In this document: piece after piece, positions 48,116 to 56,892 of the stretch
Layout: each line of letters begins with the position of its first letter
Position numbering within the stretch: position 1 is the stretch's first letter
DNA from: Pseudaquabacterium pictum
GTDB lineage: Bacteria > Pseudomonadota > Gammaproteobacteria > Burkholderiales > Burkholderiaceae_C
Length of the DNA: 64,000 bases
Assembly (NCBI RefSeq): GCF_005403045.1
Contig: NZ_BJCL01000003.1
Location: 372,001-436,000 of the forward strand
Reading direction: 5' to 3'
The notes under the pieces: model-generated
Seen by the model: only the letters and a program-made list of their open reading frames with translations
Databases searched by the model: none
What the model was told of the DNA's origin: nothing
Made by a program: the position numbers and the translations under genes

Positions 48116-48954
48116 AACGGCACGTCGCCCAGGATGGTGGCGCGGTGCATCACACGGCGGGCGGGCAGGTAGTCGGCGGTGGCGTAGTGCTGGGTCAGGC
48201 GGTTGTCCCAGAAGGCCACGTCGCCCAGCTTCCAGCGCCAGCGAACGGTGAACTCGGGCTTGGCCAGGTGGGCGAACAGCTGGCGCAGCACCGCGTCACT
48301 CTCGGTGGCATTCAGCTCGACGATGCGTGTGGTGAAGCCCTCGCTGACGAACAGGCCCTGCAGCCCGCTGATGGGGTGGGTGCGGATGACCGGGTGCAGG
48401 CGCGGCGGGTGGTCGTGGCGGGCCTTCTCCCAGCGCACTCTCTCCTCGGGTGTGCGGGCGAAGCGGTGGGCCGGAAAGCTCTTCAGGAAGTCATGCTCGG
48501 CCGTCAGCCCGGCCAGCATGCGGCGGTACGGCGCCGACAGCGCCGCATAGGCCGCGACGCCGCTGGCCCACAGCGTGTCGCCGCCGCTGGGCGGCAGCAG
48601 CTGGGCCGACAGGATGGCGCCCATGGCCGGCGCGGCCAGGAAGGTGACGTCGGTGTGCCAGTTGTCGTTGTCCGGCGGGTTGTTGTCGCTGGTGTCGAGC
48701 ACGATGATCTCGGGCACGCCGGGTGCCTGCGGGTACACCGGGTGGATGTGCAGGTCGCCGAAGCGCGCGGCCAGCGCCCGCTGCTGCAGCGGCGTCAGTG
48801 CCTGTTGCTCGAAGAACAGCACATGGTGTTGCAGCAGGGCGGCCAGCAGGGCGTCACGCTGGGCATCGCTGATGCCGTCGGACAGCTGCAGGCCGTTGAC
48901 CAGGGCGCCGATGGCCGGGCCCAGCGGTTGCACGTGGAGCGTGGAGTCGCCCAT
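48094..48954 (-). CDS. TauD/TfdA-family Fe(II)/2-oxoglutarate dioxygenase
   Basis: The 286-aa non-heme iron dioxygenase hydroxylates a substrate with decarboxylation of 2-oxoglutarate, often freeing sulfite from taurine or sulfonates, or cleaving aryloxyalkanoates. The facial triad is visible: His100 and Asp102 in NWHTDVTF, and a distal His near residue 270 in RVMHRATI. The Arg that holds 2-oxoglutarate follows (RRVMHR...). The sequence [18 protein letters not shown] is like TauD clade enzymes. It is the last minus-strand gene after the COG0523 GTPase and amidohydrolase and overlaps the 3' end of the dehydrogenase gene. The sulfonate link is family knowledge, not proven here. Confidence 0.9.
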   Translation of the reverse strand: MGDSTLHVQPLGPAIGALVNGLQLSDGISDAQRDALLAALLQHHVLFFEQQALTPLQQRALAARFGDLHIHPVYPQAPGVPEIIVLDTSDNNPPDNDNWHTDVTFLAAPAMGAILSAQLLPPSGGDTLWASGVAAYAALSAPYRRMLAGLTAEHDFLKSFPAHRFARTPEERVRWEKARHDHPPRLHPVIRTHPISGLQGLFVSEGFTTRIVELNATESDAVLRQLFAHLAKPEFTVRWRWKLGDVAFWDNRLTQHYATADYLPARRVMHRATILGDVPFYRADAD

Positions 48955-48966
48955 CGTTTGTCTCCT

Positions 48967-49911
48967 TCAGGGTTCTTTGCCCCCATTTTCGTCGATGCAG
49001 GCCTGCAGCCCGGCGGCCAGCGCGGCCACCGGCAATTGACCGGCCAGGCCGATGGTCACCAGGGCGGCGGCGCCGGCCGGTGGCGCGGCCAGCCGCCGCA
49101 CGCCCGCATGGCGGCCGGCCCACTGCAGGCTGAGCCATTGGCCGCCAGCCAGCGGCAGCCAGCCCTTGAGCCGCAGCACCGCCGGCGGCAGCGTGCGCAG
49201 CCAGGCGCGCAGCCTGGCCTCGTCGAACACACCGGCGGGTTGCACTTGCCAGGCCTGGAACTGGGCGCCGTGGTCGGCCGGTTGCAGGCCGCCGCCGTGG
49301 GGTTGGTACAGCGTGTCCTGCAGCAGGGCCAGCGGCAGGTCGGCGTGGCGGGCCTCCAGCAGCGGCGGTGGCGGCTGGCCGCGCTGTGCGGCGTCGGCCT
49401 GCACCCAGGCGCGGGCTGCGCCCAGATCGGCCGCGCTGGCGCGGTCGGCATGGTTCAGCACCACCAGGTCGGCATGGGCCAGCGGGCGGGTCAGGGTGTC
49501 GGTCAGCAGCGGGTCGGCCAGGTGGCCGGCCAGCGCCGCGGCGTCCACCAGCAGCAGCACCGCCTGCAACTGCAGCCGCGGCTCGGCCAGCGCATGCTGG
49601 GCGATGCGCCAGGGGTCGGACACGCCGCTGGCCTCGACAACCACCGCGTTGAACGGCGGGCTGGCCTGCAGCAGCGTGGCGATGGCGGCCGACAGGTCGT
49701 CGCCGATGGCGCAGCAGACGCAGCCGTTGCTCAGCGCGATGGCGTCGCTGCCGGCTTGCGCCACCAGACCGGCATCGATGTTGATGGCGCCGAAGTCATT
49801 GACCAGCACGGCGATGCGGAGGCCATCGGCCGCCGCCAGCCAGCGGTTCAAGAGCGTGGTCTTGCCGGCGCCCAGAAAGCCGCCGAGCACGGTGAACGGG
49901 ATGCGGTCCAC
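48967..49911 (-). CDS. CobW/COG0523 family metal-chaperone GTPase
   Basis: The 314-aa GTPase has Walker A GFLGAGKTTLLNRWL at the N-terminus, the family metal-binding GCVCC motif (CxCC), Walker B region VVVEASGVSDPW and the NHAD base-recognition motif. A CobW C-terminal domain follows. COG0523 proteins deliver metals such as zinc to enzymes, often during metal limitation. The GTG at 49911 is chosen: it lies 16 bases after the amidohydrolase stop and starts the protein just before the G-1 loop; a longer frame to an ATG at 49983 overlaps the amidohydrolase. It is 12 bp upstream of the TauD-like gene, so it may serve the iron or zinc enzyme next to it. Confidence 0.88.
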   Translation of the reverse strand: MDRIPFTVLGGFLGAGKTTLLNRWLAAADGLRIAVLVNDFGAINIDAGLVAQAGSDAIALSNGCVCCAIGDDLSAAIATLLQASPPFNAVVVEASGVSDPWRIAQHALAEPRLQLQAVLLLVDAAALAGHLADPLLTDTLTRPLAHADLVVLNHADRASAADLGAARAWVQADAAQRGQPPPPLLEARHADLPLALLQDTLYQPHGGGLQPADHGAQFQAWQVQPAGVFDEARLRAWLRTLPPAVLRLKGWLPLAGGQWLSLQWAGRHAGVRRLAAPPAGAAALVTIGLAGQLPVAALAAGLQACIDENGGKEP

Positions 49912-49927
49912 GGCCGCTGCGCTGCGG

Positions 49928-51595
49928 TCAGCTGCCGGCGGGAAACACCCGGCCCGACAGCACCGTTCCCCACACGCGCACATCCTTCAGCGCCATCGGG
50001 TCGCCGGCGATCGGATCGTCGTGCAGCACCGCAAAGTCGGCGCGCTTGCCCACCTCGATGCTGCCGATCTCGTGCTCCAGCCCCAGCGTCCAGGCCGGCC
50101 CCAGGGTGATGGCATGCAGCGCCTCGTCCACCCGCAGGCGCTGCGACGGCCCCAGCACCCGGCCGCTGGGCGTGACGCGGTTGGCTGCGCACCAGGCGGT
50201 GAACAGTGGCGCCAGCGGCGTCACCGGCGCGTCGCTGTGGATGGCCAGGCGCACGCCGGCGTCCAGCGCAGCGCGGCAGTCGTCCAGCCGGTGGGCGCGG
50301 TCGGGGCCCATGGTCATGTCGTGGTGCTGGTCACCCCAGTACCACAGGTGGTTGGCAAACAGGTTGGCGGCCAGGCCCAGCGCGGCCATGCGCTCGAACA
50401 TCGGCCGGTCGATCATCTGGCCGTGCTGCAGCGTGTGGCGGTGGCCGGGGCGCGGCGCGCGGGCCAGCACCCGCTGCACCGCGTCGATGGCGGCCAGGCT
50501 GGCCTCGTCGCCGTTGGTGTGGGTGTGGATGGTCAGGCCGGCGCGGTGGTAGACCTCGAAATCGGCCTCGTACTGGCTGGGCGCGGTCACCCAGATGCCG
50601 TTGGGCGCACCGTTCACATAGCCGGGCCAGCGCAGCCGCGCCGAGTAGCCCTGGATCGAGCCGTCCAGCATCATCTTCACCAGGCCGAAGCGCAGCCGGT
50701 CGGTGCTGGTGGGCAGCAGCGACTGCACGTAGGCCGCGCCCTCGGCCGCACCCTGGCTGCCGTGGAAGCCCTGGTAGGCCGGCACGATGCGCACCGGGAA
50801 GGCATCGTCACCGGTGTTGCGGCGCAGCACCTCCAGGTCCCGCGGGCCCAGGCGGTTCACCAGGTCGGTGGCGGTGGTCACGCCCTGCAGCCGGCAGATC
50901 GACCCGAAGGCGCGCAGCCCGGCATCGTCCAGCGGCGCCAGCAGGCCGGCGTTGCCGACATGGCGGAACACCAGCGACATGGCGGCCGGCTCCTGCAGCT
51001 CGCCGGTGGGCTGGCCCTGCTGCGGGCCGGCCTCGAACTTGACCACGCCTTCCACGTCGGTGTCGGCATCGACGCCGGCGATGGCCAGCATCGCGCTGTT
51101 GGCGTTCAGCAGGTGGCCATTGGCATGGGCGACGACGATGGGGCGGGTGCCGTCGCCCACGCGGTCCAGGTGCTGCACCGTCATGCGCTCGCCGCCGAAG
51201 TAGATCGGATCGAAGCCCCAGGTGACCAGCGGCGCGCTGGCCGGCTGGCCGGAGGCGGCCAGTTGCGCGTCCAGCTCGGTCAGCTTGCCCACCACCGCAT
51301 CCATGCTGCGCAGGCCGGGCCACACCCGGCCTTGCGGGTCGCGGCGGTCGAACCAGCCGAGGTAGGGCATCTCCCACATGCCGCCTTCCTTCAGGTGGCA
51401 GTGGCCCTCGACGAACCCGGGCAGCAGCACCTTGTCGGCGAAGCGCTCGTCCAGCGTGAAGGCTCCCCAGGCGGCCATGCGGTCCAGGTCGCCCACCGCC
51501 AGGATGCGGCCGTCGCGCACCGCCACATGGGTGGCGACCGGCTGCGCCGGATTCATCGTGTGGATGCGGCGGGCGGCGTAGACGGTGGTGGTCAT
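49928..51595 (-). CDS. Amidohydrolase family protein (YtcJ-like)
   Basis: The 555-aa metal-dependent hydrolase belongs to the amidohydrolase superfamily, YtcJ/NfdA group (COG1574). Metal ligands are visible: HCH in LLPGFVEGHCHLKEGG (about residue 64), a carboxylated-Lys/His region in GFDPIYFGG, HTHTNGDEAS near residue 357 and AIHSDAPVTPLAP near residue 460. The C-terminal SIEVGKRADFAVLHDDPIA is the standard end. Substrates in this group are N-formyl, N-carbamoyl or similar amides and are not predictable here. It lies upstream of the COG0523 GTPase on the same strand, 16 bp apart. Confidence 0.9.
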   Translation of the reverse strand: MTTTVYAARRIHTMNPAQPVATHVAVRDGRILAVGDLDRMAAWGAFTLDERFADKVLLPGFVEGHCHLKEGGMWEMPYLGWFDRRDPQGRVWPGLRSMDAVVGKLTELDAQLAASGQPASAPLVTWGFDPIYFGGERMTVQHLDRVGDGTRPIVVAHANGHLLNANSAMLAIAGVDADTDVEGVVKFEAGPQQGQPTGELQEPAAMSLVFRHVGNAGLLAPLDDAGLRAFGSICRLQGVTTATDLVNRLGPRDLEVLRRNTGDDAFPVRIVPAYQGFHGSQGAAEGAAYVQSLLPTSTDRLRFGLVKMMLDGSIQGYSARLRWPGYVNGAPNGIWVTAPSQYEADFEVYHRAGLTIHTHTNGDEASLAAIDAVQRVLARAPRPGHRHTLQHGQMIDRPMFERMAALGLAANLFANHLWYWGDQHHDMTMGPDRAHRLDDCRAALDAGVRLAIHSDAPVTPLAPLFTAWCAANRVTPSGRVLGPSQRLRVDEALHAITLGPAWTLGLEHEIGSIEVGKRADFAVLHDDPIAGDPMALKDVRVWGTVLSGRVFPAGS

Positions 51596-51660
51596 GGTGC
51601 GGCGGCGTGCGGTCGGCGGGGCTTGAGGTTACCCCGCCTCCCGCGGCGCCCCCGCGGTGC

Positions 51661-52689
51661 TCAGCGTGTCACCACGTTGCCCGGCACGATGCGCGGCACC
51701 ACGCTGAACACGTTGGGGTCGCGCGCATCGACGAACACCTCCACCCAGTGCACATTGGGCGAGCCGAAGTTCTCGACACGGGTCAGGTTCTCCAGCGACA
51801 CGCCGGCGTTGACCAGCGGCTTGTCGACACGGAAGTAGTGGCTGTCACCATGGGCCAGCAGCACCGGCTTGCCGAAGGCGATGCTGCGGGCCGTGATCCG
51901 GGCAATCACCTCGTCGAAGCCCAGGCGCTGCGGGCTGCCGGCGGCGTACTCGAGCCCCGGGTTGGCCTGCATGGCCAGCATCACGCCGGCGCTGTTGGCG
52001 GCCACCGCGCGGTTGAAGATCTCGTCGATCCAGGCCAGGCTGGCGGCCAGGCGGGCGTCGAACTCGGCCTGGCGCTCGGCCGGGCGGTCACCGCCGGCCA
52101 GCTGGTTCCAGGGCGCCAGGTTGTTGGCACTGCCCACCACATGCACCGTGGCCATGGTGGCTCCGGCAAACTGCCACAGCGTGTTCTCCACATAGGCGGC
52201 ATGCGCGGCCTGGCCTGGCGTGGCGGCCTGCGACAGCAGGGCCATCGGCCGCTTGCCGGTGCTCCGGCCGATGGCCGGGTAGAAGATCTCGCGGAACTTG
52301 GCCAGGCGCTCGGTGGGCAGGTAGCTGCCGTTGTTGGTGCGGTGGCAGTCGGTCCAGTCGTTGTCGCCCGGCGTCACGATGAAGGCGTCGTCGAACTTCT
52401 GGTACTGGTTGAAGCGCTTGATGAACACCGCGTCGTCGCAGCGCTCGCTGCCCTGCTTGACATCGCCGGTGTGCAGCACGAAGCGCACATTGCGCGACGC
52501 GTTGATGTCGGCGATCACGCGGTCGAACTTGGGCTCTTCGGCCACGCCGTAGGGCACGTCGCCGAGCAGCGCGAACGAGACGCCGGGGCGGATGTACTCG
52601 CCGGCAGCAGCGGCCGGCAGGCTGGTGGCCAGCAGGCCGCCGGCCAGGGCGGCGAGCAGGCTGCGGCGCAGAAGGGACAGGGCAGGCAT
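51661..52689 (-). CDS. Secreted calcineurin-like metallophosphoesterase
   Basis: The 342-aa exported protein has a Sec signal (MPALSLLRRSLLAALAGGLLATSLPAAAAGEY). It has the calcineurin-like dinuclear metal motifs: LLGDVPYG (D), HTGDVKQG (GD), TPGDNDWTDCHR (GDND, replacing GNH) and LAHGDSHYF (HGDSH). The GDND variant is found in a subset of this family. It probably cleaves phosphoesters outside the inner membrane. It lies between the PEP-CTERM protein and amidohydrolase genes on the minus strand. No phosphate-regulon (Pho) box was noticed upstream. Confidence 0.82.
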   Translation of the reverse strand: MPALSLLRRSLLAALAGGLLATSLPAAAAGEYIRPGVSFALLGDVPYGVAEEPKFDRVIADINASRNVRFVLHTGDVKQGSERCDDAVFIKRFNQYQKFDDAFIVTPGDNDWTDCHRTNNGSYLPTERLAKFREIFYPAIGRSTGKRPMALLSQAATPGQAAHAAYVENTLWQFAGATMATVHVVGSANNLAPWNQLAGGDRPAERQAEFDARLAASLAWIDEIFNRAVAANSAGVMLAMQANPGLEYAAGSPQRLGFDEVIARITARSIAFGKPVLLAHGDSHYFRVDKPLVNAGVSLENLTRVENFGSPNVHWVEVFVDARDPNVFSVVPRIVPGNVVTR

Positions 52690-52739
52690 GGCAGTCTCCA
52701 GGGCAGTGTGAGGAATCGGGGGCAGGGCGGTTGCGGGCA

Positions 52740-53588
52740 TCAGCGGCGGCGCTGCGCCTGCCGCTGGTGCAGCAGGCCCACGGCAGCCAGCCCGGCCAGC
52801 AGCAGGGCGTAGGTGCCGGGCTCGGGCACGGCGGTGACCTGCACCGTGCCGCTGAGCAGGGCGGTGGTGTCCAGCGTGTCGCCGCCGGCGCTCAGGCTGT
52901 CGGCGCTGCCCAGCAGGCTGGTGCTGGCATGGCTCAGGCTGAGCCACAGGCTGTCACCCACCCGGGTGTCCAGGCTGAAGCGGAAGGCAGCGCTGCTGCC
53001 GGCGTCCAGGCCCTGCCAACTGGCCAGGATGTTGCTGTGCGCATCGCGCACCACCAGGTCGAAGCTGGGCGTCACATCCAGCAGCGGGCCGGTGCTGCCG
53101 GCCAGTGCGTCTGCGGTGCCGGCAAAGACCAGGCGCACGGCGGTGCCGGCAGCCTCGCCGGTGCTGGTGACGGCCAGTTCCGCCTCCAGCAGCAGGCTGG
53201 TCTGTTCGGTGCCGCCACCGAAGTTGCCGTCACCGCCCAGGCGCAGCACGCTGGTGGCGTCGAGGTTGAGCTTCAGCTGGGTCGCCTCGCTGGCGTCCAG
53301 CGAGGCACTGGCCGCCCACAGCGGCTCCAGCGTGGTGGTCTTGCCGCTGCCGGTCAGCGCCAGGCTGTCGCCCAGGTTGCCGAAGCCCAGCAGCACGTCC
53401 TGGCCCGAGGCATCGGCCAGGCTGGCGCTGCGGCTGATCGGCTGGCCGTTGGCGTCGGCCCGGAAGTCCAGATGGCCGGTCACGCTGCCGCTGGTGATGG
53501 CCAGGCCGGCGGCCTGGGCCAGGCCGGTGCCCAGCAGGGCGGCGGCCAAGGCCAGGTGGTGCAGTCGGGGAAGGGTGTTCAAGCGCAT
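52740..53588 (-). CDS. PEP-CTERM-anchored extracellular protein
   Basis: The 282-aa protein has a Sec signal (HLALAAALLGTGLAQA). The rest is a beta-rich, Ser/Thr/Asp-rich region without known domain. A C-terminal sorting tail reads VPEPGTYALLLAGLAAVG and is followed by a basic end (HQRQAQRRR), which is the PEP-CTERM signal recognised by exosortase in exopolysaccharide-producing proteobacteria. The mature protein is probably exported to the surface or matrix. It is between the UshA-type gene and the metallophosphoesterase gene and may share their transcript. The start at 53588 gives the normal signal; an upstream in-frame ATG adds an Arg-rich leader. Confidence 0.88.
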   Translation of the reverse strand: MRLNTLPRLHHLALAAALLGTGLAQAAGLAITSGSVTGHLDFRADANGQPISRSASLADASGQDVLLGFGNLGDSLALTGSGKTTTLEPLWAASASLDASEATQLKLNLDATSVLRLGGDGNFGGGTEQTSLLLEAELAVTSTGEAAGTAVRLVFAGTADALAGSTGPLLDVTPSFDLVVRDAHSNILASWQGLDAGSSAAFRFSLDTRVGDSLWLSLSHASTSLLGSADSLSAGGDTLDTTALLSGTVQVTAVPEPGTYALLLAGLAAVGLLHQRQAQRRR

Positions 53589-53656
53589 GGTGGTTCCTGA
53601 AGAGAGGGGGCGGGTGGTCCGCGCGGAGCGGTGCCGCGGCACGCCGCGGCGTGCCG

Positions 53657-55561
53657 TCATTGCCGGGTGATGCGGTTCTGCGGACCGGGGGCCACGCCGG
53701 CGGGTTGGCTGAGCAGGTAGGCCTCGAAGGCGTCGGTGTCCACCGCGCCGCCCAGGCGCTGGGTGCCCTGTGCCAGCACTGCGAAGGCATCGCCGCCATC
53801 GGCCAGGAAGCTGTTGACGGTGACGCGGTAGCTGGATGTCGGGTTCACCGGCATGCCGCCGATGGCGATCTGGCTGACCTTGCTGCCGCAGGCATTGGCC
53901 GCCGTCCAGGTGTAGCTGAACCCGGCCGAGACCTGCAGGATGCGGTCGAAGCTGGTCTGGCCCAGGCAGTTGGCGAACTGGGTCTCGAGCATGGTCTTGA
54001 TCTGCGCGCCGGTCAGCGTCAGCGTCACCAGGCTGTTGCCGAAGGGCTGCACGGTGAAGGCGTCGCCGTAGGTCACCAGGCCGCCCGCATTGAACGGCAG
54101 GTCGGCGCGGATGCCGCCCGGGTTCATGAACGCCACCACCGCGGCGCCGGTGCCGGCGCCGTGGGTGGCGGCCAGCTGGGCGTCGGCGATCACGTCGCCC
54201 AAGGCCGACTCGCCGGCGGCATTGGTGCTGCGGCTGATGGCGGCGGTGATCTTGCCGATCACCCGCGCCTTGGGCACGGCCGACAGGCTGTCGTAGTGCG
54301 CCACCAGGTCGGTCAGTGCCGGATCTTCGGCGGTGGTGGTGCCGGTGGTCAGGATGTTGGCGCTGACCGCGGTCACATCCTTGCTGCGGGTGTCGATGGT
54401 GAGCTGGATGTCGCCCAGGTTGCGTCCGTTTGAGCCCGACGAGGTCACCCGCACCGGCTGGCCATTGGCCTTGTTCACCAGGCAGTTGTAGGCCTGGTGG
54501 GTGTGGCCGGAGATCACCAGGTCGACTTCCGGATCCAGGCGGTTGACGATGTCGACGATCGCGCCCGAGATGCTGGGGCAGCCCGCCAGGCCGCCGGTGG
54601 CCAGGCCACCTTCGTGGATCAGCACCACGATGCTGCGGATGCCCTGGGCCCGCAGCTGCGGGATCAGCGCGTTCACCGTGTCGGCCTCGTCGGCAAAGTT
54701 CAGCCCTGCCACGCCCGCGGGCGACACGATGGTGGGTGTGCCCTCCAGCGTCATGCCGATGAAGGCCACCTTGTTGCCCAGGAAGTCCTTCACGCCATAG
54801 GCGGGAAACAGGGTCTTGTTGGTCAGCGCCTCCGCCACGTTGGCTGCCAGGAAGCCGAACTTCGCGCCGGCGAACTGGCCATCGGGGCGCTTGTCCTGCG
54901 GCAGGCCCAGGCCGGTGTACGGGTCGGTCGGGTGGTTGCCGCCGTGCTGCATGCGCAGCAGCTCGGCCTTGCCTTCGTCGAACTCATGGTTGCCCACGGC
55001 GTTGAAGTCGATGCCGATGCGGTTCATCGCCTCGATCGTGGGCTCGTCCTTGAACAGGGCCGATGTCAGCGGGCTGGCGCCGATCATGTCGCCGGCCGAC
55101 ACCACTGCATGCAGCGGGTTGGCCGCCTTCAGCGCCTGGATGCGGGTGGCCAGCCGGGCCACGCCGGGGTTGGCGGACGAGCCTTCGCCTGGCTTGATGT
55201 AGCCGTGGAAGTCGTTGAAGCTGATCAGCTGCACCTTCACCGTGCTGCCGATGCCCGACTGCTGCGCGGCGATCTGCAGCCGCACCCGCTCGGTGGCGCT
55301 GATCAGGCCGCTGCGCTGCAGCGCCAGGCTCACGTTGCCCACATGGGCCAGGAAGGCCGCCTGGTTGCCCCAGGGCGCTTCATCGGCGATGCGGTCGTCC
55401 ACCGACAGACCGTCGGCGCCGCAGCGGTCGGGCACGGCCGTGGCCAGGGTGCCCAGGTTGACGTTGCCGGACACGGTGCCGGGTGTGCAGGCGGCCGAGG
55501 CCGGGGCGGCCAGGGCCAGGCACAGGCTGGCCGCGGCCAGGGCGGTGAGGGTGGAGCGCAT
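53657..55561 (-). CDS. UshA-family 5'-nucleotidase / 2',3'-cyclic phosphodiesterase
   Basis: The 634-aa exported phosphoesterase has a Sec signal (MRSTLTALAAASLCLALAAPASAAC) and an extra N-terminal region of about 100 residues. The UshA/CpdB catalytic domain follows, with NDFHGY, AGDMIGASPL, VGNHEFDEG and SGHTHQAYN metal motifs. A C-terminal 5'-nucleotidase substrate domain (AFMNPGGIRADLPFNAGG, TYGDAFTVQPFGNSL, VNSFLADGGDAFAVL) is complete. It releases phosphate and nucleosides from nucleotides outside the cell. The gene leads a minus-strand run with the PEP-CTERM protein (68 bp) and metallophosphoesterase and is divergent from the intradiol dioxygenase gene. Confidence 0.93.
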   Translation of the reverse strand: MRSTLTALAAASLCLALAAPASAACTPGTVSGNVNLGTLATAVPDRCGADGLSVDDRIADEAPWGNQAAFLAHVGNVSLALQRSGLISATERVRLQIAAQQSGIGSTVKVQLISFNDFHGYIKPGEGSSANPGVARLATRIQALKAANPLHAVVSAGDMIGASPLTSALFKDEPTIEAMNRIGIDFNAVGNHEFDEGKAELLRMQHGGNHPTDPYTGLGLPQDKRPDGQFAGAKFGFLAANVAEALTNKTLFPAYGVKDFLGNKVAFIGMTLEGTPTIVSPAGVAGLNFADEADTVNALIPQLRAQGIRSIVVLIHEGGLATGGLAGCPSISGAIVDIVNRLDPEVDLVISGHTHQAYNCLVNKANGQPVRVTSSGSNGRNLGDIQLTIDTRSKDVTAVSANILTTGTTTAEDPALTDLVAHYDSLSAVPKARVIGKITAAISRSTNAAGESALGDVIADAQLAATHGAGTGAAVVAFMNPGGIRADLPFNAGGLVTYGDAFTVQPFGNSLVTLTLTGAQIKTMLETQFANCLGQTSFDRILQVSAGFSYTWTAANACGSKVSQIAIGGMPVNPTSSYRVTVNSFLADGGDAFAVLAQGTQRLGGAVDTDAFEAYLLSQPAGVAPGPQNRITRQ

Positions 55562-55776
55562 GGGGGAGTTCTCCTCGGGTCAGGTCTTGTCGTGCGCGCC
55601 GGGCGCTGGACAGACCCGGTGTTGCCGATGCGCCGCATGGTCGCGGCCGGCGGTGACCTGGTGACGGCGGCACAGGGCCGCGCCATGGTCCGTTCAGCCC
55701 ATGCCCGTGCGCTGGTGCGGCGGTGGACCAGGCCGCAAAATGGAACCGACCCGACCTTGTCACTCCGGAGACCCGC

Positions 55777-56445
55777 ATGACCACGACGGACCGATCCCTG
55801 CCCGCCACCCCTGCGCTGCCCGGCCGCCGCCGCAGCCACCGCCTGATGCTGGCGGCCGCGCTGCTGCCAGTGGTGGCCTGGCGGCCCGCGCGGGCGCAGG
55901 CGCCGGCCGGGCAGCCGCTGCGGCCGACACCGGCCCAGACCGAAGGCCCGTTCTACCCCGTCAGCCTGCCGGCCGACACCGATTTCGACTTGCTGCGCCA
56001 GGGCGGTGCCGCCTACGCCAAGGGCCAGCCCTGCTGGCTGGATGGCCTGGTGCGCGGCACCGATGGCCAGCCGCTGGCCGGTGCGGTGGTGGAGATCTGG
56101 CAGTGCGATGCCGAGGGCCACTACCGCCACCCCGGCGATGGCGACCGTGCTGACCCGGCCTTCCAGGCCTTCGGCCGGGTGGTGGCCGATGCCCAGGGCC
56201 GCTACCGCTTCCGCACCATGCGCCCGGTGGCCTACAGCGGCCGCACGCCGCACATCCATCTCAAGGTGAAGCAGGGCCGCCGCACCTTGCTGACCACCCA
56301 GCTGTACGTGGCTGGTGACCCTGGCAATGCCGCCGACTTCCTGTGGCGCCGGCTCAGCGAGGCCGACCGTGCCGCGCTGACCGTGCCCTTCACGCCCGGC
56401 GCTGACGGCTTGCGCGCCAGCTTCGACATCGTGGTGGCGGCCTGA
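55777..56445 (+). CDS. Exported intradiol ring-cleavage dioxygenase-like protein
   Basis: The 222-aa protein has an N-terminal signal with paired Arg (GRRRSHRLMLAAALL) and an AxA-like cleavage region, so it is probably exported. The intradiol dioxygenase fold follows, with LTPAQTEGPFYPV and GAVVEIWQCDAEGHYRHP (first Tyr). RYRFRTMRPVAYSGRTPHIHLKV supplies the second Tyr and both His ligands of the Fe(III) site. Classical family members cleave catechol or protocatechuate in the cytosol; exported versions are found in several proteobacteria with unknown substrates. The start at 55777 follows a GGAG. A run of nine T (56450-56458) begins four bases after the stop. Confidence 0.86.
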   Translation: MTTTDRSLPATPALPGRRRSHRLMLAAALLPVVAWRPARAQAPAGQPLRPTPAQTEGPFYPVSLPADTDFDLLRQGGAAYAKGQPCWLDGLVRGTDGQPLAGAVVEIWQCDAEGHYRHPGDGDRADPAFQAFGRVVADAQGRYRFRTMRPVAYSGRTPHIHLKVKQGRRTLLTTQLYVAGDPGNAADFLWRRLSEADRAALTVPFTPGADGLRASFDIVVAA

Positions 56446-56466
56446 GCAATTTTTTTTTCCCCGAGC

Positions 56467-56493
56467 TGTCGAAACCCCGCCGGCCCGGCCGTC
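56467..56493 (+). promoter_or_regulatory. Candidate ECF42-type promoter of the DGPF/sigma operon
   Basis: TGTCGA (56467-56472) and CGTC (56490-56493) are separated by 17 bases, about 52 bases before the DGPF-protein ATG. From memory, promoters of ECF41/ECF42-type sigma factors have TGTCGA-like -35 and CGTC-like -10 elements. The layout fits autoregulation by the sigma factor encoded downstream. Confidence 0.65.
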
Positions 56494-56502
56494 ATTGTCA
56501 GA

Positions 56503-56523
56503 ACCGGTGCACGGTGCACCGGT
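56503..56523. promoter_or_regulatory. Perfect palindrome downstream of the ECF promoter
   Basis: Two 10-base arms (ACCGGTGCAC and GTGCACCGGT) are separated by a single G. The site begins ten bases after the candidate -10 and ends 21 bases before the DGPF-protein start, so it could be a repressor operator or a leader-RNA hairpin. No binding protein can be assigned. Confidence 0.7.
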
Positions 56524-56544
56524 CGTCCACCGATGGAGCCTGCG

Positions 56545-56892
56545 ATGAAATACCTGTTGATGATCTACACCAACGAAGCGGCCGAAGCCACGATGACCGA
56601 AGCCGACGCCCAGGCCGAGATGGCCGCCTACGGCGCGTATGCTGGCGCGATGGCCGAGGCCGGCGTGATGGTGGGCGGCGAGCGCCTGCGCCCCACCGGC
56701 GATGCCACCAGCGTGCGCATCCGCGGCGGCAAGACCGAGTTGCTGAACGGCCCCTATGCCGACACCCGCGAGCAGCTGGGCGGCTACTTCATGATCGACG
56801 TGCCCGACCTGGACGCCGCCTTGCACTGGGCCGCCCGCTGCCCCAGCGCGCCGCACGGCACCATCGAGGTGAGGCCGGTCTGGGAGATGTGA
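56545..56892 (+). CDS. DGPF/YciI-related protein linked to an ECF sigma factor
   Basis: The 115-aa soluble protein has the YCII-related ferredoxin-like fold of DGPF proteins: MKYLLMIYTNEA at the start, then a central AYGAYAGAMAEAGVMVGGERL. The family DGPF motif appears as NGPYADTREQLGGYFMID. Family proteins (often called PhnB/YciI-like DGPF proteins) sit beside ECF42 sigma factors and may influence them; the biochemical role is unknown. The TGA stop overlaps the GTG start of the sigma gene (GTGA at 56889-56892). The start at 56545 gives MKYLLMIY rather than the longer MEPA. Confidence 0.88.
   Translation: MKYLLMIYTNEAAEATMTEADAQAEMAAYGAYAGAMAEAGVMVGGERLRPTGDATSVRIRGGKTELLNGPYADTREQLGGYFMIDVPDLDAALHWAARCPSAPHGTIEVRPVWEM

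Noticed and set aside
48094-48954. Assignment of the TauD-like enzyme to taurine use
   Set aside because: Only the family signature is seen; no taurine transporter or sulfonate-specific gene is next to it.
56450-56458. Run of nine T as a Rho-independent terminator of the dioxygenase gene
   Set aside because: No adequate stem precedes it; it may be only a low-complexity stretch or an upstream element of the ECF promoter.
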